Origin: Dicyema japonicum
Lineage: Eukaryota > Dicyemida > Rhombozoa > Dicyemidae
Direction: 5' to 3'
Length of the DNA stretch: 64,000 bases
Assembly (NCBI GenBank): GCA_011109175.1
Contig: RDEW01000026.1
Coordinates: 862,156 to 926,155, forward strand
The notes beneath the pieces were generated by a model. That model was not told where the DNA came from, made no database searches, and worked only from the letters and a program-made list of their open reading frames with translations. Position numbers and translations under genes: made by a program. Positions within the stretch are counted from its first letter, which is position 1, and every line of letters begins with the position of its first letter. Shown piece by piece: positions 53,691 to 63,352 of this stretch.

Positions 53691-53713
53691 TGCAGGCCAC
53701 AGTTTAGTGTTTT

Positions 53714-53914
53714 TTGATATTAATAATCATGATTAAAATTAAATATAGGGTTTTTCTATCAATAACGACACTTCGTCAATCAATAAATCTTTTTGAACAT
53801 CCTTACAAGGATACTGTCACTGTCGTAGCAAAATTGTCAAACGATTTTGTCAACGTTCGAAATAGTGAAGTTTCAGTGACAAAAATCCATTTTAGACGAC
53901 TTAAAAAATAGTTA
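53714..53914 (+). pseudogene. Possible integrase/Pol C-terminal fragment
   Basis: HPYKDTVTVVAKLSNDFVNV, then RNSEVSVTKIHFRRLKK-stop. This loosely resembles the C-terminal 'GPY.V...LSD.NY.I........VHVDRLK' block after Gypsy/Ginger-type integrases. A related integrase core lies at 57690-58177. Short and uncertain. Confidence 0.28.
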
Positions 53915-53984
53915 ACTAATCAATTAACTTAAAAAATAGCATTAATCTTTTATTATATTTTTCTTCTGAAATTTATGATCTTTA

Positions 53985-54138
53985 GGGGGCCAAGCTTCGA
54001 TTCGAGCCGAACAGGAGATGTGAGATGAGTGGCTCAATTCTGGACACAGAAAGGCAATTCTGGATGCCCGTACGCGGCGGACCCAGGTCCCAAGTTGTCG
54101 GTCTGGGATCACTTGATCCTGGGACAATAATAATAATT
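53985..54138 (+). repeat. Jockey-like LINE 3' end
   Basis: LDARTRRTQVPSCRSGIT-stop, then GATCCTGGGACAATAATAATAATT at the end (split: GATCCTGGGAC + AATAATAATAATT). Parallel copy at 1395-1592. 5'-truncated. Confidence 0.55.
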
Positions 54139-54367
54139 CTGAAATTTATGGAATTTTATACTCTGTCCAAAATTGAGTAGATGGCACGAGACATTTTTGC
54201 ATCCTGGCTTCAACAAACTTGACAAACACAAAAAATTATTTATTCATTGATAATTTCACCATTAACTGCTCTCATATTTATATCCTTTCATCCTTCTAAC
54301 GTATCCTCCAAAGTCTATAGGGATAATCAATTCGAAAGAAGATGAGATAAGATGTCTTAGCTGTAAA

Positions 54368-55190
54368 TCACCAATAGCAGTCCCTCTCTTCATAGAATTC
54401 TTCCATATGAGAACACATTCTCAATTGGATTAAGGAATGGTGAGTATGGAATAAGATATAGTATCTGATTACTTCGTTGAGTCCATTGTAATGGTGAAAC
54501 CTATCATTATCCATGACGAAGTAGGGATCCACAATTCCTTTAGTTTCACAAAATCCCCTAAGTTGAATCAACAAATTCCCCATTAACCATCAACAACAGA
54601 ATGATAGACAATACCATTTGCAGTCATTGCGGCCATTACTGAAATATTCCTACACGTACCTGTGGCACACTAATACTCGCAATACCTCTTTTAAGATTTC
54701 CCAAAGCAGACGCGCTGGGGAGAAATTGAACCTACTTCGTCTATAAAAAATATTCGACTATCTCCGACGTCAAATAAAATTTCCCATATACCAATAGTGT
54801 CTCAATGGTGTTTTCACAGTTTCTTCTCTCAGAAACAATGTTGAGAGTTTTCACTGTGTAGTGAAATTCATCTAGACAGCGGTTATAGTGCTCACGGATA
54901 TCAACATCTCCTCGCACAGTTTTATTTTCAACGCCCCCAAGGTCATTGTTGCATCTTCATCAACCCACTACCTTATTAAATTTTTCTGATTAGAAGTCAA
55001 TCTTGTTCTATGATCCCCGCCACGTGTGCCACATTTGGTCTTTCCATCCTTCAGATATGAAGAAACAATTGTACATGCAGTTGTACGAGGAAGACCTATT
55101 ATTGCATGGCGCCATGTGGTACTACGTGGATAGTTTGTCAAAATTATTTTCCTTCCTTCTGATGACGTCACTGGATCCACGTTACTGAGG
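54368..55190 (-). pseudogene. Tc1/mariner-IS630-type transposase
   Basis: N-terminal block 54968-55180: GLPRTTACTIVSSYLKDGKT then TRGGDHRTRLTSNQ, a helix-turn-helix and 'KRGG.RR.KLT' linker. The DDE domain follows in changing frames: FFIDEVGSISPQR, NISVMAAMTANGIVYHSVVD, YFVMDNDRFHHYNGLNEVIR, and the 'YSPFLNPIENVFS' block near 54430. The first Asp (FIDE), second Asp (MDN) and the Glu of NPIEN are readable. Multiple stops; inactive. Confidence 0.65.
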
Positions 55191-55201
55191 AGGCGTCCAA
55201 C

Positions 55202-55294
55202 ATGGGAATAAAACTGGCTAAATTTAAGTCACTTCAGGGCATTCTCCTGATAGTAACCATTGTATTATATTTATTAAGTTTTAGGGTCTAGATA
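55202..55294 (+). pseudogene. Truncated paralogue of MARVEL-like exon 1 and intron 1
   Basis: MGIKLAKFKSLQGILLIVTI parallels MEIILKRLMSPQGILLLLIN at 45494, and the following intron (55262-55284) is again 23 nt with the same GTATTATATTT start. About 10 bases of exon 2 follow before a Tigger-type end (TA-CAGTGCGACCC) at 55295. The remainder is gone or displaced. It shows a duplicated host gene broken by a DNA transposon. Confidence 0.7.
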
Positions 55295-56130
55295 CAGTGC
55301 GACCCAGAATTGGGGATATTTTTCCCCAATTTAAGGTTTCCCCAAAAAAAGGGTTTTCCTTAAATTTGGGTTTCTCCTGTTCGATATTCTACCTTAATAA
55401 TATAACCAACACAGATAATTACATTTTTTTATTTTTTAATAAAAAAATCTGTTAATTTTAATAGAGTGTTTTGTTTTTTTTCGCATCCAACTTATAATAT
55501 TTGCTTTGAATCTGTATAGATCAAAGACATTTTCTGGAGTCTCTTGCTTAATGACATTTAGCAGCATTGTGAATGCGCATTCCGCATTGTTTATAACTTG
55601 TTGATCATTCACATGTTCCAGAAATTGTTCGCTGCAATCCTCTTTATCACTACTATTATCATCCCAGAAGCTTTTCAAAATCGCATTTTCCACATTATCC
55701 GAATCAATCAGACTTTCTCCGGTGTCCTCTTTTTCCCGACAGTCATATTCCAAAGCCTTTTCAAACCAATGTCATATTGAAGTTTCTGTAATCTCGCCCA
55801 TGCCAATTTCGAACAACAAATAGTATCCAATATTGTGATTCCCTTTATAGCTTCATCTATTTGAGCTACATGATTTTTATCATAAATAATCGTTTTCATC
55901 ATCCAATTATTGAAATGATTCTTAAATGGCAGTATTATCCCTTGGTCTTTAGGCTGAATTAAAAAAGTTGTGTTTTTTGGAAAAAAATATTACGTCTACG
56001 TTTGAATGTTGGGCAGAAACAGCTTGACAAGTTGCATTGTCTATTTTTCTTTTTTTCTCCCTCATTTCGTTAAATCGAGATAACCAATTTTCAAAAATAT
56101 TTTTTGTCATCCAGGCTTTGCATTAAACAT
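55295..56130 (-). pseudogene. Tigger/pogo-like element with transposase C-terminal half
   Basis: A terminal repeat starts at 55295 (TA-CAGTGCGACCCAGAATTGG). On the minus strand come WMTKNIFENWLSRFNEM, RKIDNATCQAVSAQHSNVDV, then IQPKDQGIILPFKNHFNNWM (the 'SLIQPMDQGVI..FK' motif with the last catalytic Asp), LAWARLQKLQYDIGLKRLWN and a C-terminus 55436-55753 rich in Asp/Glu. The N-terminal half is missing. Frames change near 55960 and 55750. Confidence 0.68.
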
Positions 56131-56399
56131 TATTTTGCATAAAACATAATGTTTAATTTTTTTAAGATTTCTTTCAGATTTACACTAAACAAAATGGCAA
56201 TCGTCCCGAAATGAAAAATTAATTAAAAATGTTACGAAATAGGTACTACCAAGTCCGCCAGTTGACCTGGACTGCTCATCCCGGTACCCCTTTCCTTGTT
56301 AACCATCATATTCTGGTCTAGGCTGTTATCTTATTTTCATCTCCAAAACGTTGTAGGTACAAATCCAGTACGCCCATCTCCAGTTAGTTCTCCCTTTGT

Positions 56400-56905
56400 A
56401 GGTCCTCTCCCCAGTATGTTATTCCACGGTGGTCCCAAACCGTCCTGCAGGGACCAATGATGTGGTTAACAAAGTCCCGTGTAGATCCTAATTCGAATGT
56501 AAGGACCCCTGTAAGGACCCCCTGTAAGTCCCAACTCCAGTATGACTTCCACAGTATTCCCAGGTCCTGTAGGGATTAATGGCCTAGATAACAAAGTCCC
56601 GTATAGACCCGGATACGAATGTTGGGATCAATTTGTATAAGTACTAGGTCCAACTTGGAAAATATCCGGAGATTTTGACCCTTTGGCTACTGATTCCCCC
56701 AAAAGGTTCTTTCGTTTTTGTAGAATATGTCCATTCAGCCCGTTGTATGTTTCTTCACCTTGTAATATGTTACTTCGTCTTGTAGAATAAGTTCATTCGA
56801 CTTTAATACGTATTCGCCTTGAGGAGAATCCCTTGCAGTACAATAGGTTCCTTCGTCTTGTAATGTGGATCTTCGCCATGAAACACCTTCGACTTGAGAA
56901 CATGA
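56400..56905. repeat. Direct repeat pair and short-unit repeats
   Basis: A about 125-130 bp unit is repeated at about 56405-56530 and 56535-56650. Shared strings include CCAGTATG, TAACAAAGTCCCGT, TAGA(T/C)CC and (A/T)CGAATGT. From about 56735 to 56885 a second set of repeats carries CTTCGTCTTGTA and CTTGTAATATGT-like strings every 35-80 bp. The stretch is less AT-rich than its surroundings. I see no gene. 56130-56400 is unassigned. Confidence 0.55.
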
Positions 56906-57079
56906 AAGTAGCACCAGTGGCACTACCTCCACGTTATCAATCAAAATCAATACTCTCAATATCAATTTTCGCAATCGTCCCGAAACCGAAACCGAAGCCA
57001 ACTTATTCAACAGCAAATAATGAGTTAGTTTAAGGGATATTTAAACGTGTCCGTCTATGCGGCCTGGACACTTCCGATG

Positions 57080-57680
57080 CACCCCGTCTCCATTTAGTCT
57101 CCTCCTATCGTCGGATCCCATCGATCCTTTTCTCTACAATATATTTGACCGGTGTTAGAATCTTGTCTTCTTCGGTATTGAGAACATCAAAAAGTATTTT
57201 CCCCAAAACCAACTTTATTATGGTTTTTTCCACAAGTAACATAATTCTTTTTCTTTGACAAGAGAAAAACCATGCTTCGCATCCATATAGCAGCTCCGGA
57301 AGAATGATTCTCATGAAAATGAACAAGAAAGTTTCCTAGCTTACAAACAACTTTCTTGTACATAAAAGTGCTTGAATCGCCTTCTCCCTTCTTCGTCTAA
57401 TGTCTTCCATGAAGGAACCTTTCCTGTCGATTACCATCCCGAGGTAGTGCAGTGAATTTACTTTTGGAATGTCAAGTGAGTAAAGCTGCGTATGATGCCT
57501 TCTTAGGCGACTGACTTTCAAATAGCTAAACTTCTCAGTGGACAGTTTCATCCCTCTCTTGGTGCCCACCTTGTTTTACTTTGAATGACTTGATTTCTTC
57601 TTTCCGAGAGTTGATTTCCCGGATGTATTCGTGATCAGAATATCATCAGCGTATATCAATAATCTGGTGTTCGTATGTTG
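57080..57680 (-). pseudogene. Family B LINE reverse transcriptase C-terminal fragment
   Basis: Minus strand: RLLIYADDILITNTSGKSTL, TKRGMKLSTEKFSYLKVSRL, PKVNSLHYLGMVIDRKGSFM, EDIRRRREKAIQALLCTRKL, then IILPELLYGCEAWFFSCQRK. It parallels 13325-13620 (IYADDILIL, SLKYLGISVDGRGSYMKDIE, PRLIYGSEG). The YADD is intact; frame breaks lie near 57570 and 57330. Confidence 0.7.
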
Positions 57681-57689
57681 AGCTTAACT

Positions 57690-58177
57690 AGAAAATTTTT
57701 TCATTTACAAATTTCTTGCCATTGTCCGTGAGCAAAATGGTTGGTTTTCCAAACATTAAAATTATGCTCTTTAATGCACTTGGCACCTCCGTAGCCGATT
57801 TACTCTTTAGAGGTCTTGTCCAGCAAAATTTGGAAAAGGAATCCAACCCAACCAAAAGCCAGCAAAAATTTTTATTGAAATTGAATAGTGGCGTAGATCA
57901 ACTAAATCAAAAATATACCTGAAATTAGAATAGTTAACTAGTACCTTTCTCTCACTGTATATGCTATGATAGGTGTTATAGTTGGTCGAGTGTTCATAAG
58001 CCGTCTTGCCAGACATTTTGAACAAGACCTGAGAACAACCATAACTTCATCTCTGCAAGATCTATTGATTAAATTCTTTAGAAGAGAAACAAGTCTATCA
58101 CGATCAGGATGTCCATTTTTGAGGTGAACGTCTTTAATAAATTTCCTCTTTTGTTCATCTTCTTCTACAGCGAACAC
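57690..58177 (-). pseudogene. Gypsy/Ginger-type integrase with a 26-nt intron
   Basis: The first exon (57945-58177) has an H2C2 zinc-binding motif: DVHLKNGHPDRDRLVSLL and VMVVLRSCSKCLARR. A 26-nt GT-AG intron (57919-57944) joins AYTVRER to YIFDLVDLRHYSISNK-like core. Then WLLVGLDSFSKFCWTRPLKS, ATEVPSALKSIILMFGKPTI, LLTDNGKKFVNEKIF, the rve catalytic core with D...D; the last catalytic Glu lies beyond the break. A one-base frame change occurs near 57865. KRBA2/Ginger-like elements share this layout. Confidence 0.65.
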
Positions 58178-58199
58178 ACAAATTATTTATTTTTAGGTA

Positions 58200-58400
58200 T
58201 CAGTAACGGTTGTAAAAACACTGCGGAACTGGATTGTCTAGAAAGGACACTCACACAAGAGAAAGAAAAAAAGAAGTCAAGATCATTCCTTGGTTTTACG
58301 ATTAGTTAAAATCAACTATTCATTACTTAAATAAATTGTGTGTTTTGCTTTTGGGGAGCTATAAATACTATGGCTCTCGTGAAAAAGCTTTATTATTATT
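58200..58400 (+). mobile_element. 5'-truncated SINE1
   Basis: Starts at CACTGCGGAACTGGATTGTC and runs to GGCTCTCGTGAAAAAGCTTT with ATTATTATT. Lacks the tRNA-like head. Confidence 0.8.
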
Positions 58401-58429
58401 AACGGTTGTAACTTTTTTACTGCGAAGGT

Positions 58430-58550
58430 CCAGTCACTCAACCGATACGTGCTTGTGTGGTGTCGAGAGGAACATCGGGCCAAGATGAAGTCCTTGCTAG
58501 TGCGTGCTGGGATCACGTGATTACTTAGTTTGTGTAACCGTGGTCTCTGG
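58430..58550 (+). repeat. Jockey-like LINE family C 3' end
   Basis: REEHRAKMKSLLVRAGIT-stop, followed by a TTTGTGTAACCGTGGTCTC tail. Same type as 38405-38525. Confidence 0.55.
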
Positions 58551-58558
58551 TGTTATTG

Positions 58559-59215
58559 TACAGTCTAACCTCTTTTTGGAACGGACCTCGAGGATGGAAC
58601 ACCTCTGTTTTTGATAAACCCTCGTGACTTAGGCTACGGGTTTGATTCTGCTGCTGTTCACCTGGTGGAAGGTTCCACGCTTCTACGATGCTAAAAAGGC
58701 TTGACGAGAGACGCCGTCATCAGTGGACTCTCACTGCGGAATTGGATTGTCAAAAAAGGATCCACACAAAAAAACAGAAATATTAGTAAAGATCATTCTT
58801 TGGTTCGACGAATAGTTAAAATTAACTGTTCTTTACTTAAATAAAGTGTGTGTGCCTATGCGGAGCTAATACTACGGCTCCGTAAAAAAGGCTGTAATTA
58901 TTATTATTAAAGTTATCTACATTTTTATGGGCTTAAGCTAAGATACAAAAGTTGAAATTGCTAAACTTCTTTCAAAAAAGGAGCATTCAATTCGAAAACT
59001 CGCGAGAATGTCTGACACAAGTATTTAAACAATCTCTAGAATCAAGAGAAACATTGTTCCATTCACCAAAAATGGACAGATTTATTAAAATGCAAAGACT
59101 TCAGAGTCAGTCACTAGTGTAAAGCTTTAACTTTTGGATTCAAAAGTGTTGGATGTATTTCAACACCAAAAAAACAAAACTTTCCATTTCCGGACTTTAA
59201 ATCCTAAAAATCAAT
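58559..59215 (+). pseudogene. Tigger/pogo-like 5' end interrupted by SINE1
   Basis: TA-CAGTCTAACCTCTTTTTGG at 58557, then TGGAACACC. A SINE1 copy occupies about 58622-58912. The transposase N-terminus resumes at 58930-59060 (TKVEIAKLLSKKEHSIRKLA, RMSDTSI, TISRIKRNIV), the psq-type helix-turn-helix also seen at 6703 and 40206. The remainder is missing. Confidence 0.6.
58622..58912 (+). mobile_element. SINE1 copy inside a Tigger-like element
   Basis: Contains the B-box GGGTTTGATTCTG, CACCTGGTGGAAGGTTCCAC, CTTTACTTAAATAAAGTGTG and AAAAAGGC with ATTATTATT. The A-box half of the head is lost or degenerate. Confidence 0.78.
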
Positions 59216-59229
59216 ATTATTAATAATAA

Positions 59230-59400
59230 TAAATAATATAGCCTTTTCACGAGAGCCATAGTATTTATAGCTCCGATAGGCAGGACACACACTTTATTTA
59301 AGTAAAGAACAGTTAACTTTTGACTAATCGTAGAACCAAGGAATGATCTTTACTTTTTTTTCTTGTGTGTGGGTCCTTTCTAAACAATCCAGTTTGTCTA
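59230..59400 (-). mobile_element. SINE1 3' half
   Basis: Minus-strand SINE1 from GGATTGTTTAGAAAGGACC to GGCTCTCGTGAAAAGGC, with TTATTATT at 59218-59230. Confidence 0.78.
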
Positions 59401-59505
59401 GCTATAAAAAATTATATTAATAATATTATATTGACATAATTTCCAAGTTCTTGATTAGGCAATGGTGATGCTAGAGCCAAGAGTGACTATTAAACTGCCC
59501 GATCA
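59395..59505 (+). repeat. Dispersed duplicate of 46018-46125
   Basis: TTATATTAATAATATTATAT, TAATTTCCAAGTTC and CCAAGAGTGACTAT align with the 3' flank of the MARVEL-like gene. 59505-59690 is unassigned. Confidence 0.5.
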
Positions 59506-59689
59506 GCCTGATAATTTTTGCTGTGCTAGGGCCTAGCATTTTTAAGAATATGTTTGTTTAACTTGGGACCAGCTCACTGACCCTGATGAACTGTATTGGA
59601 TAGCCAATCACACTATAAAAATCTAACTATATTGCAATTTTATTCACTAATAAGTGAGCTATTGAAACGCTAAAAAATTATCGATAAAA

Positions 59690-61140
59690 AATTTTGAGGT
59701 CTTCGCGCGGAATCTCGCTGCAGCGGCAGATTTCCCACTTGAGGACCGTAGATATACCCGCAAGATTCCTCATTGTACGGTTAACGGTGTAGTGTTTACC
59801 TGCATCAATAAGGCTGTGGCTTATGCGGTGGAGGCTAAGCCAGTAGGGTCATTGGGTGACATCTCCCTAGTGCTGTATGCAGCACAGATCACCTTGAGGA
59901 ATTGACGGACAAACCCAGACCATTCAGTAAATGGAGGGAGCAGATCTGTGCCAAGATTGCTTGGAGACAGACTGAGCTGGAAGCACTGGAGGGGCTCATA
60001 ACTAGTGTGGCGAGAGGGGTTAGAGGAAAAGCACCGGCTATAGTAAAGGGGCTAATTAGTAAACTCCGTGTTCCCAAATGGGACCTCAAAGAGTTGAGGA
60101 GGGCAAAGGTGGAATTAGAGGGGGCAATAATTGTGTATAAGAGGAAACTCTATACACATGAAAGTCGGTGTAAGAGAAGGAGAGAAAATAATCTGTTTGA
60201 GTTTAATTGCAAATTGTTTTACTGTCACCTACACGAAAATGACCATAGTGCACTTTCCCAGCAGGATGCGGAAATGCTTTCCACATGAGGTAGTATGTAG
60301 TAGGCTAAATCTCGCAGAGAAAATACGTGTAATGTCCCATACAGCACCGCTCCTTTCTTGGCGGAATCTTGCGGAATTTTCGATTTCCTCAAAAAATTTG
60401 AGGCGGATATGAGACATCTCCCTCATTGGAAAACGACCGGCGTCGATAAAGTTTATAATTTTTCATGAAAAGATCCAATTCAGTGCATTAGTATATGTGT
60501 CGTAAATTACAGAAAAGCATCACTAACCAGGAAAGATTCCTGATTGGGCTTGCACCTGGATAACTTATTTGATTTCAAAGCTGGAAAACCTTCAGTCTGC
60601 TGCAGATTACCAACATTGAGGGGAGACTCAATGACCGGTTTGAGCAAATACCAATTCATTCTGAAGGTGTTTGTTTCAATACAAATCACCTTCTTTTTAT
60701 TGATGACCTGAAGATGTATGCTCGAACAGCCGAGGAGTTCTACTCCATGGGGGTCTGTGCCAGGGAATTCTTTGAGAGTATAGGACCAGATTTGAATTAT
60801 TCCAAGTCTGCGACTAACACGCAGGTATGTAGCGAGTTAGTAAGATTCCTAGAGGAACACGAAGATGAAGGCATTCGTAGAAGAGCAGCGTTATTATGTA
60901 AGACGTCTCTAAATGCAAGGAATTTGTTCCCAGCATTAAATGAGTATGCTATCTCTCTGCTAAACTACTACATATGTGATGTATAGTTTGAGCCCAAGTA
61001 TATTGAGATGGTTGTTATGATCCTCAGAGAGAACCATTTCTATTTGGTGGGAGCCAATAAGCTGCTTCAGCAATCAGAATCGAATCTGCTTGAGGAGGAT
61101 GGCGAAATTTTTATTGTTGGTTAAATAAAGTGGGGTTTTT
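59690..61140 (+). pseudogene. R2/CRE-type LINE, second copy with internal deletions
   Basis: From 59690 it is nearly identical to 42410-43110 (LEALEGLITSVARGVRGKAP, KLRVPKWDLKELRRAKVELE). It decays near 60290-60600, then jumps to RLNDRFEQIPIH-like sequence at about 60630, skipping the RT palm. It then keeps NHLLFIDDLKMYARTAEEFY in frame, which the first copy has lost by a one-base deletion. After about 61060 it jumps again to the 3' end (TAAATAAAGTGGGG). The endonuclease is missing. Confidence 0.75.
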
Positions 61141-61160
61141 TTTAATTATTTATCATAACA

Positions 61161-61815
61161 TTACAAAAGTCCTATAATAACCAAAAATATAACCTAAATA
61201 GTCAGATGCCAATGACCCTACCACGTACTAGAATTAAGATAAATTATACGATTTCCTTAGAATCCAATCTAATGCCTATTATCTTCATTCGAATTTTAGA
61301 GTCCTGACAAATCACAGTCGTCTACTATAACCAATAAAAACAACCGAATCCACATCCCTATAACTCGAAAAACGTTCGTCTGTGTGCAAGGATAGATGAT
61401 GAGGTATATTCTACAATTCCTTACTAAAACAACATGTCGGGAGATGAACACACTGAGAGGGCCCACTTTGGCAAATATTCCAGCAGGAGACACAAGTGTC
61501 ACCATAGCGTCGAGAACCTGTCCTTTGGTGGGTCGGAACACGATGGCTTTGTACATAACTTTGAATGTGGCCAATCCCTTCCCAGGAATGAGAATTCCAT
61601 CACCCATGCTGTCTATTGAGGTTACTGATACAATGTATCCGTATCTAAGTGAAATAAAGTTTATACCTTCCTGAGCATGATCCTTCTACTTCGAAAAAAA
61701 GAAGTCTTTTGACTGTATCCAATAATTTAGAACCAAAATTTCTCGGATGAAGAAGAACATTGTGTTCCAGGCTAATCTAAATTAATGAAGGACACATAAC
61801 AACATGATAAAACAT
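61161..61815 (-). CDS. POLR2G: RNA polymerase II subunit RPB7 (POLR2G)
   Basis: Subunit of the RPB4/RPB7 stalk of Pol II, nuclear. Splicing introns 61777-61800 (24 nt), 61645-61666 (22), 61411-61433 (23), 61304-61344 (41, or 38), 61228-61249 (22) and 61172-61193 (22) gives about 166 residues (human 172). It reads [110 protein letters not shown]-stop. Both the RNP-like N-terminal half and the S1/OB half are present and in frame with no stops. The start is fixed by the conserved MFYH. The first exon is only 15 nt and is duplicated just upstream (61888-62034). Confidence 0.93.
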
Positions 61816-62034
61816 ATTATTTAAATATTTAATAATATTTATTAACAAATTCATGTTTTATTAAAAAATAAAAATACTTTAAGAAGATCTCGGATGAAGA
61901 AGAACATTGTGTTCCAGGCTAATCTAAATTAATGAAGGACACATAACAACATGATAAAACATATTATTTAAATATTTAATAATATTTATTAACAAATTCA
62001 TGTTTTATTAAAAAATAAAAATACTTTAAGAAGA
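61741..62034. repeat. 147-bp tandem duplication covering RPB7 exon 1
   Basis: 61741-61887 and 61888-62034 are near-identical copies. Each contains, on the minus strand, the RPB7 start ATGTTTTATCATGTT, intron 1 and the first 10 codons of exon 2. The upstream copy is followed by LINE sequence, so only the inner one belongs to the gene. An ambiguous base lies 95 bp away (62129). Confidence 0.85.
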
Positions 62035-62035
62035 C

Positions 62036-62128
62036 CTTTTCCTTCTCAGTACATCTTCAGCGTCTCCTAGTAGAGAGCCGAGCTTATTAGTACGTCTCCA
62101 TCTTTCTTGAGTAATATCGTCTTCTCTT
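62036..62128 (-). pseudogene. RTE-like LINE fragment
   Basis: Minus strand: ITQERWRRTNKLGSLLGDAE, DVLRR, matching ESWRRHKKVGSLLGDSEDVT at about 3880-3950 of the reference RTE copy. About 90 bp, ending at an ambiguous base. Confidence 0.6.
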
Positions 62129-62201
62129 NACTTAAAAATAAAAAAAATTAAATATTAGTTAATTTTTTCTGTTTAACAGTGGTCTTTGGAATTAATTTAA
62201 T

Positions 62202-62558
62202 TTAAGACAGTGAATCCTCGCCGTTGTCGTCGTGAAGCGCGCAGTTTTCGGCGAAGACGGTTTCCATTCTATGATTGCTTGGGTCTATGATTACAAAAGT
62301 GAGTAACGAGCGTCGGGTAACCGAGTGGCTATTCCAAATGATTTCTCTGGCAGTTGTCATGGGAAACACCCACTCAATTATTTCAGCTTGATTATCTTGA
62401 TTGTTTTGTTGCATAATAAATTGTTTAGGTGAAATATTCTCCCACTTGTTTCGAAATAAGATATCGAGAAAAACAATAAATAATCTTTTACTGAAGAAAG
62501 CCACTATTTTGAAAGATTCTAAAAAAATATCAACCGTATTTTGTCGTCCTTTTAGCAC
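62202..62558 (-). CDS. Uncharacterised 118-codon frame
   Basis: Reads MLKGRQNTVDIFLESFKIVA, FRNKWENISPKQFIMQQNNQ, IIEWVFPMTTAREIIWNSHS, RSLLTFVIIDPSNHRMETVF, NCALHDDNGEDSLS-stop. The second half looks protein-like; the first is Phe/Ile-rich. I do not recognise it and see no clear partner exons. Confidence 0.3.
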   Translation of the reverse strand: MLKGRQNTVDIFLESFKIVAFFSKRLFIVFLDILFRNKWENISPKQFIMQQNNQDNQAEIIEWVFPMTTAREIIWNSHSVTRRSLLTFVIIDPSNHRMETVFAENCALHDDNGEDSLS

Positions 62559-62770
62559 AAACTAAAGTGTCTGAAGCTTGAAGAGAAGTTGATAGATAGT
62601 AGAGTCTAAAGATATCATATCGAAGGATCAATTTTCTTGGTGGTTGACCATTGCCTTGCACATTGTGTCCCGGCAAACTTGGAATATATAAATATTGCTT
62701 CTTCCTAAAAATAGTATGGGCTTGTTTCAGCCCGTGGATGTTGAAATTATAAAAATTTCGAAACTTGCTT

Positions 62771-63160
62771 TACCAGACGCAAGCGACTTCATTTGACGGA
62801 CTTATTGGAAACTCATATTACTTCGGTATACAATTCTTACATAAATTGACTTTAAACGATACGGTCTTTTTTAAATGGTTGGGAAGGACGCATCTTGCGA
62901 GACAATCAGGAATAGTTTCAGAGTTTTGATTAACTCCTACAACGAAAATCATGAAATTGATATTNTACCAGACGCAAGCGACTTCATTTGACGGACTTAT
63001 TGGAAACTCATATCACTTCGGAATACAATTCTTACATAAATTGACTTTAAACGATACGGTGTTTTTTAAATGGCTGGGGAGGACGCATCTTGCGAGACAA
63101 TCAGGAATAGTTTCAGAGTTTTGATTAACTCCAACAACGAAAATCATGAAATTGATACTA
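62771..63160. repeat. 195-bp tandem duplication with an ambiguous base at the junction
   Basis: 62771-62964 and 62966-63160 align with several substitutions (for example TCATATTACTTCGGTATAC against TCATATCACTTCGGAATAC). The ambiguous base at 62965 is exactly at the junction. The second copy continues into a short frame (63070-63252) SFRVLINSNNENHEIDTNNA, KVEDFLTLKTSNSENF-stop of unknown identity. Confidence 0.8.
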
Positions 63161-63317
63161 ACAATGCAGCAATCGAAAGAACAGACATTTTCGATACTTT
63201 AAAAGTTGAAGATTTTTTAACATTAAAGACATCAAATAGTGAAAATTTCTAAAAAAATACTTTGTTAATTTTTTAAATATAAATTTTTTTTAAAGACAAT
63301 TATTTAACAAAGAAACA

Positions 63318-63352
63318 AATGTTAATTGAGGAAGCCAGCTGCGTGGATTTTT
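63318..63352 (-). repeat. Short family D LINE tail fragment
   Basis: ATTGAGGAAGCCAGCTGCGT then GGATT matches the inverted tail at 48785-48815. Only about 30 bp. The surrounding 63255-63600 is AT-rich and unassigned apart from a weak frame at 63445-63657. Confidence 0.5.

Noticed and set aside
54120-54137. AATAATAATAATT as an independent microsatellite
   Set aside because: It is the 3' tail of a LINE copy, as the parallel copy at 1575-1592 shows.
62300-62335. GGGTAACCGAGTGGCTATTCC read as a tRNA fragment
   Set aside because: Only a D-arm-like string is present; no acceptor stem, anticodon arm or T-arm at proper spacing.
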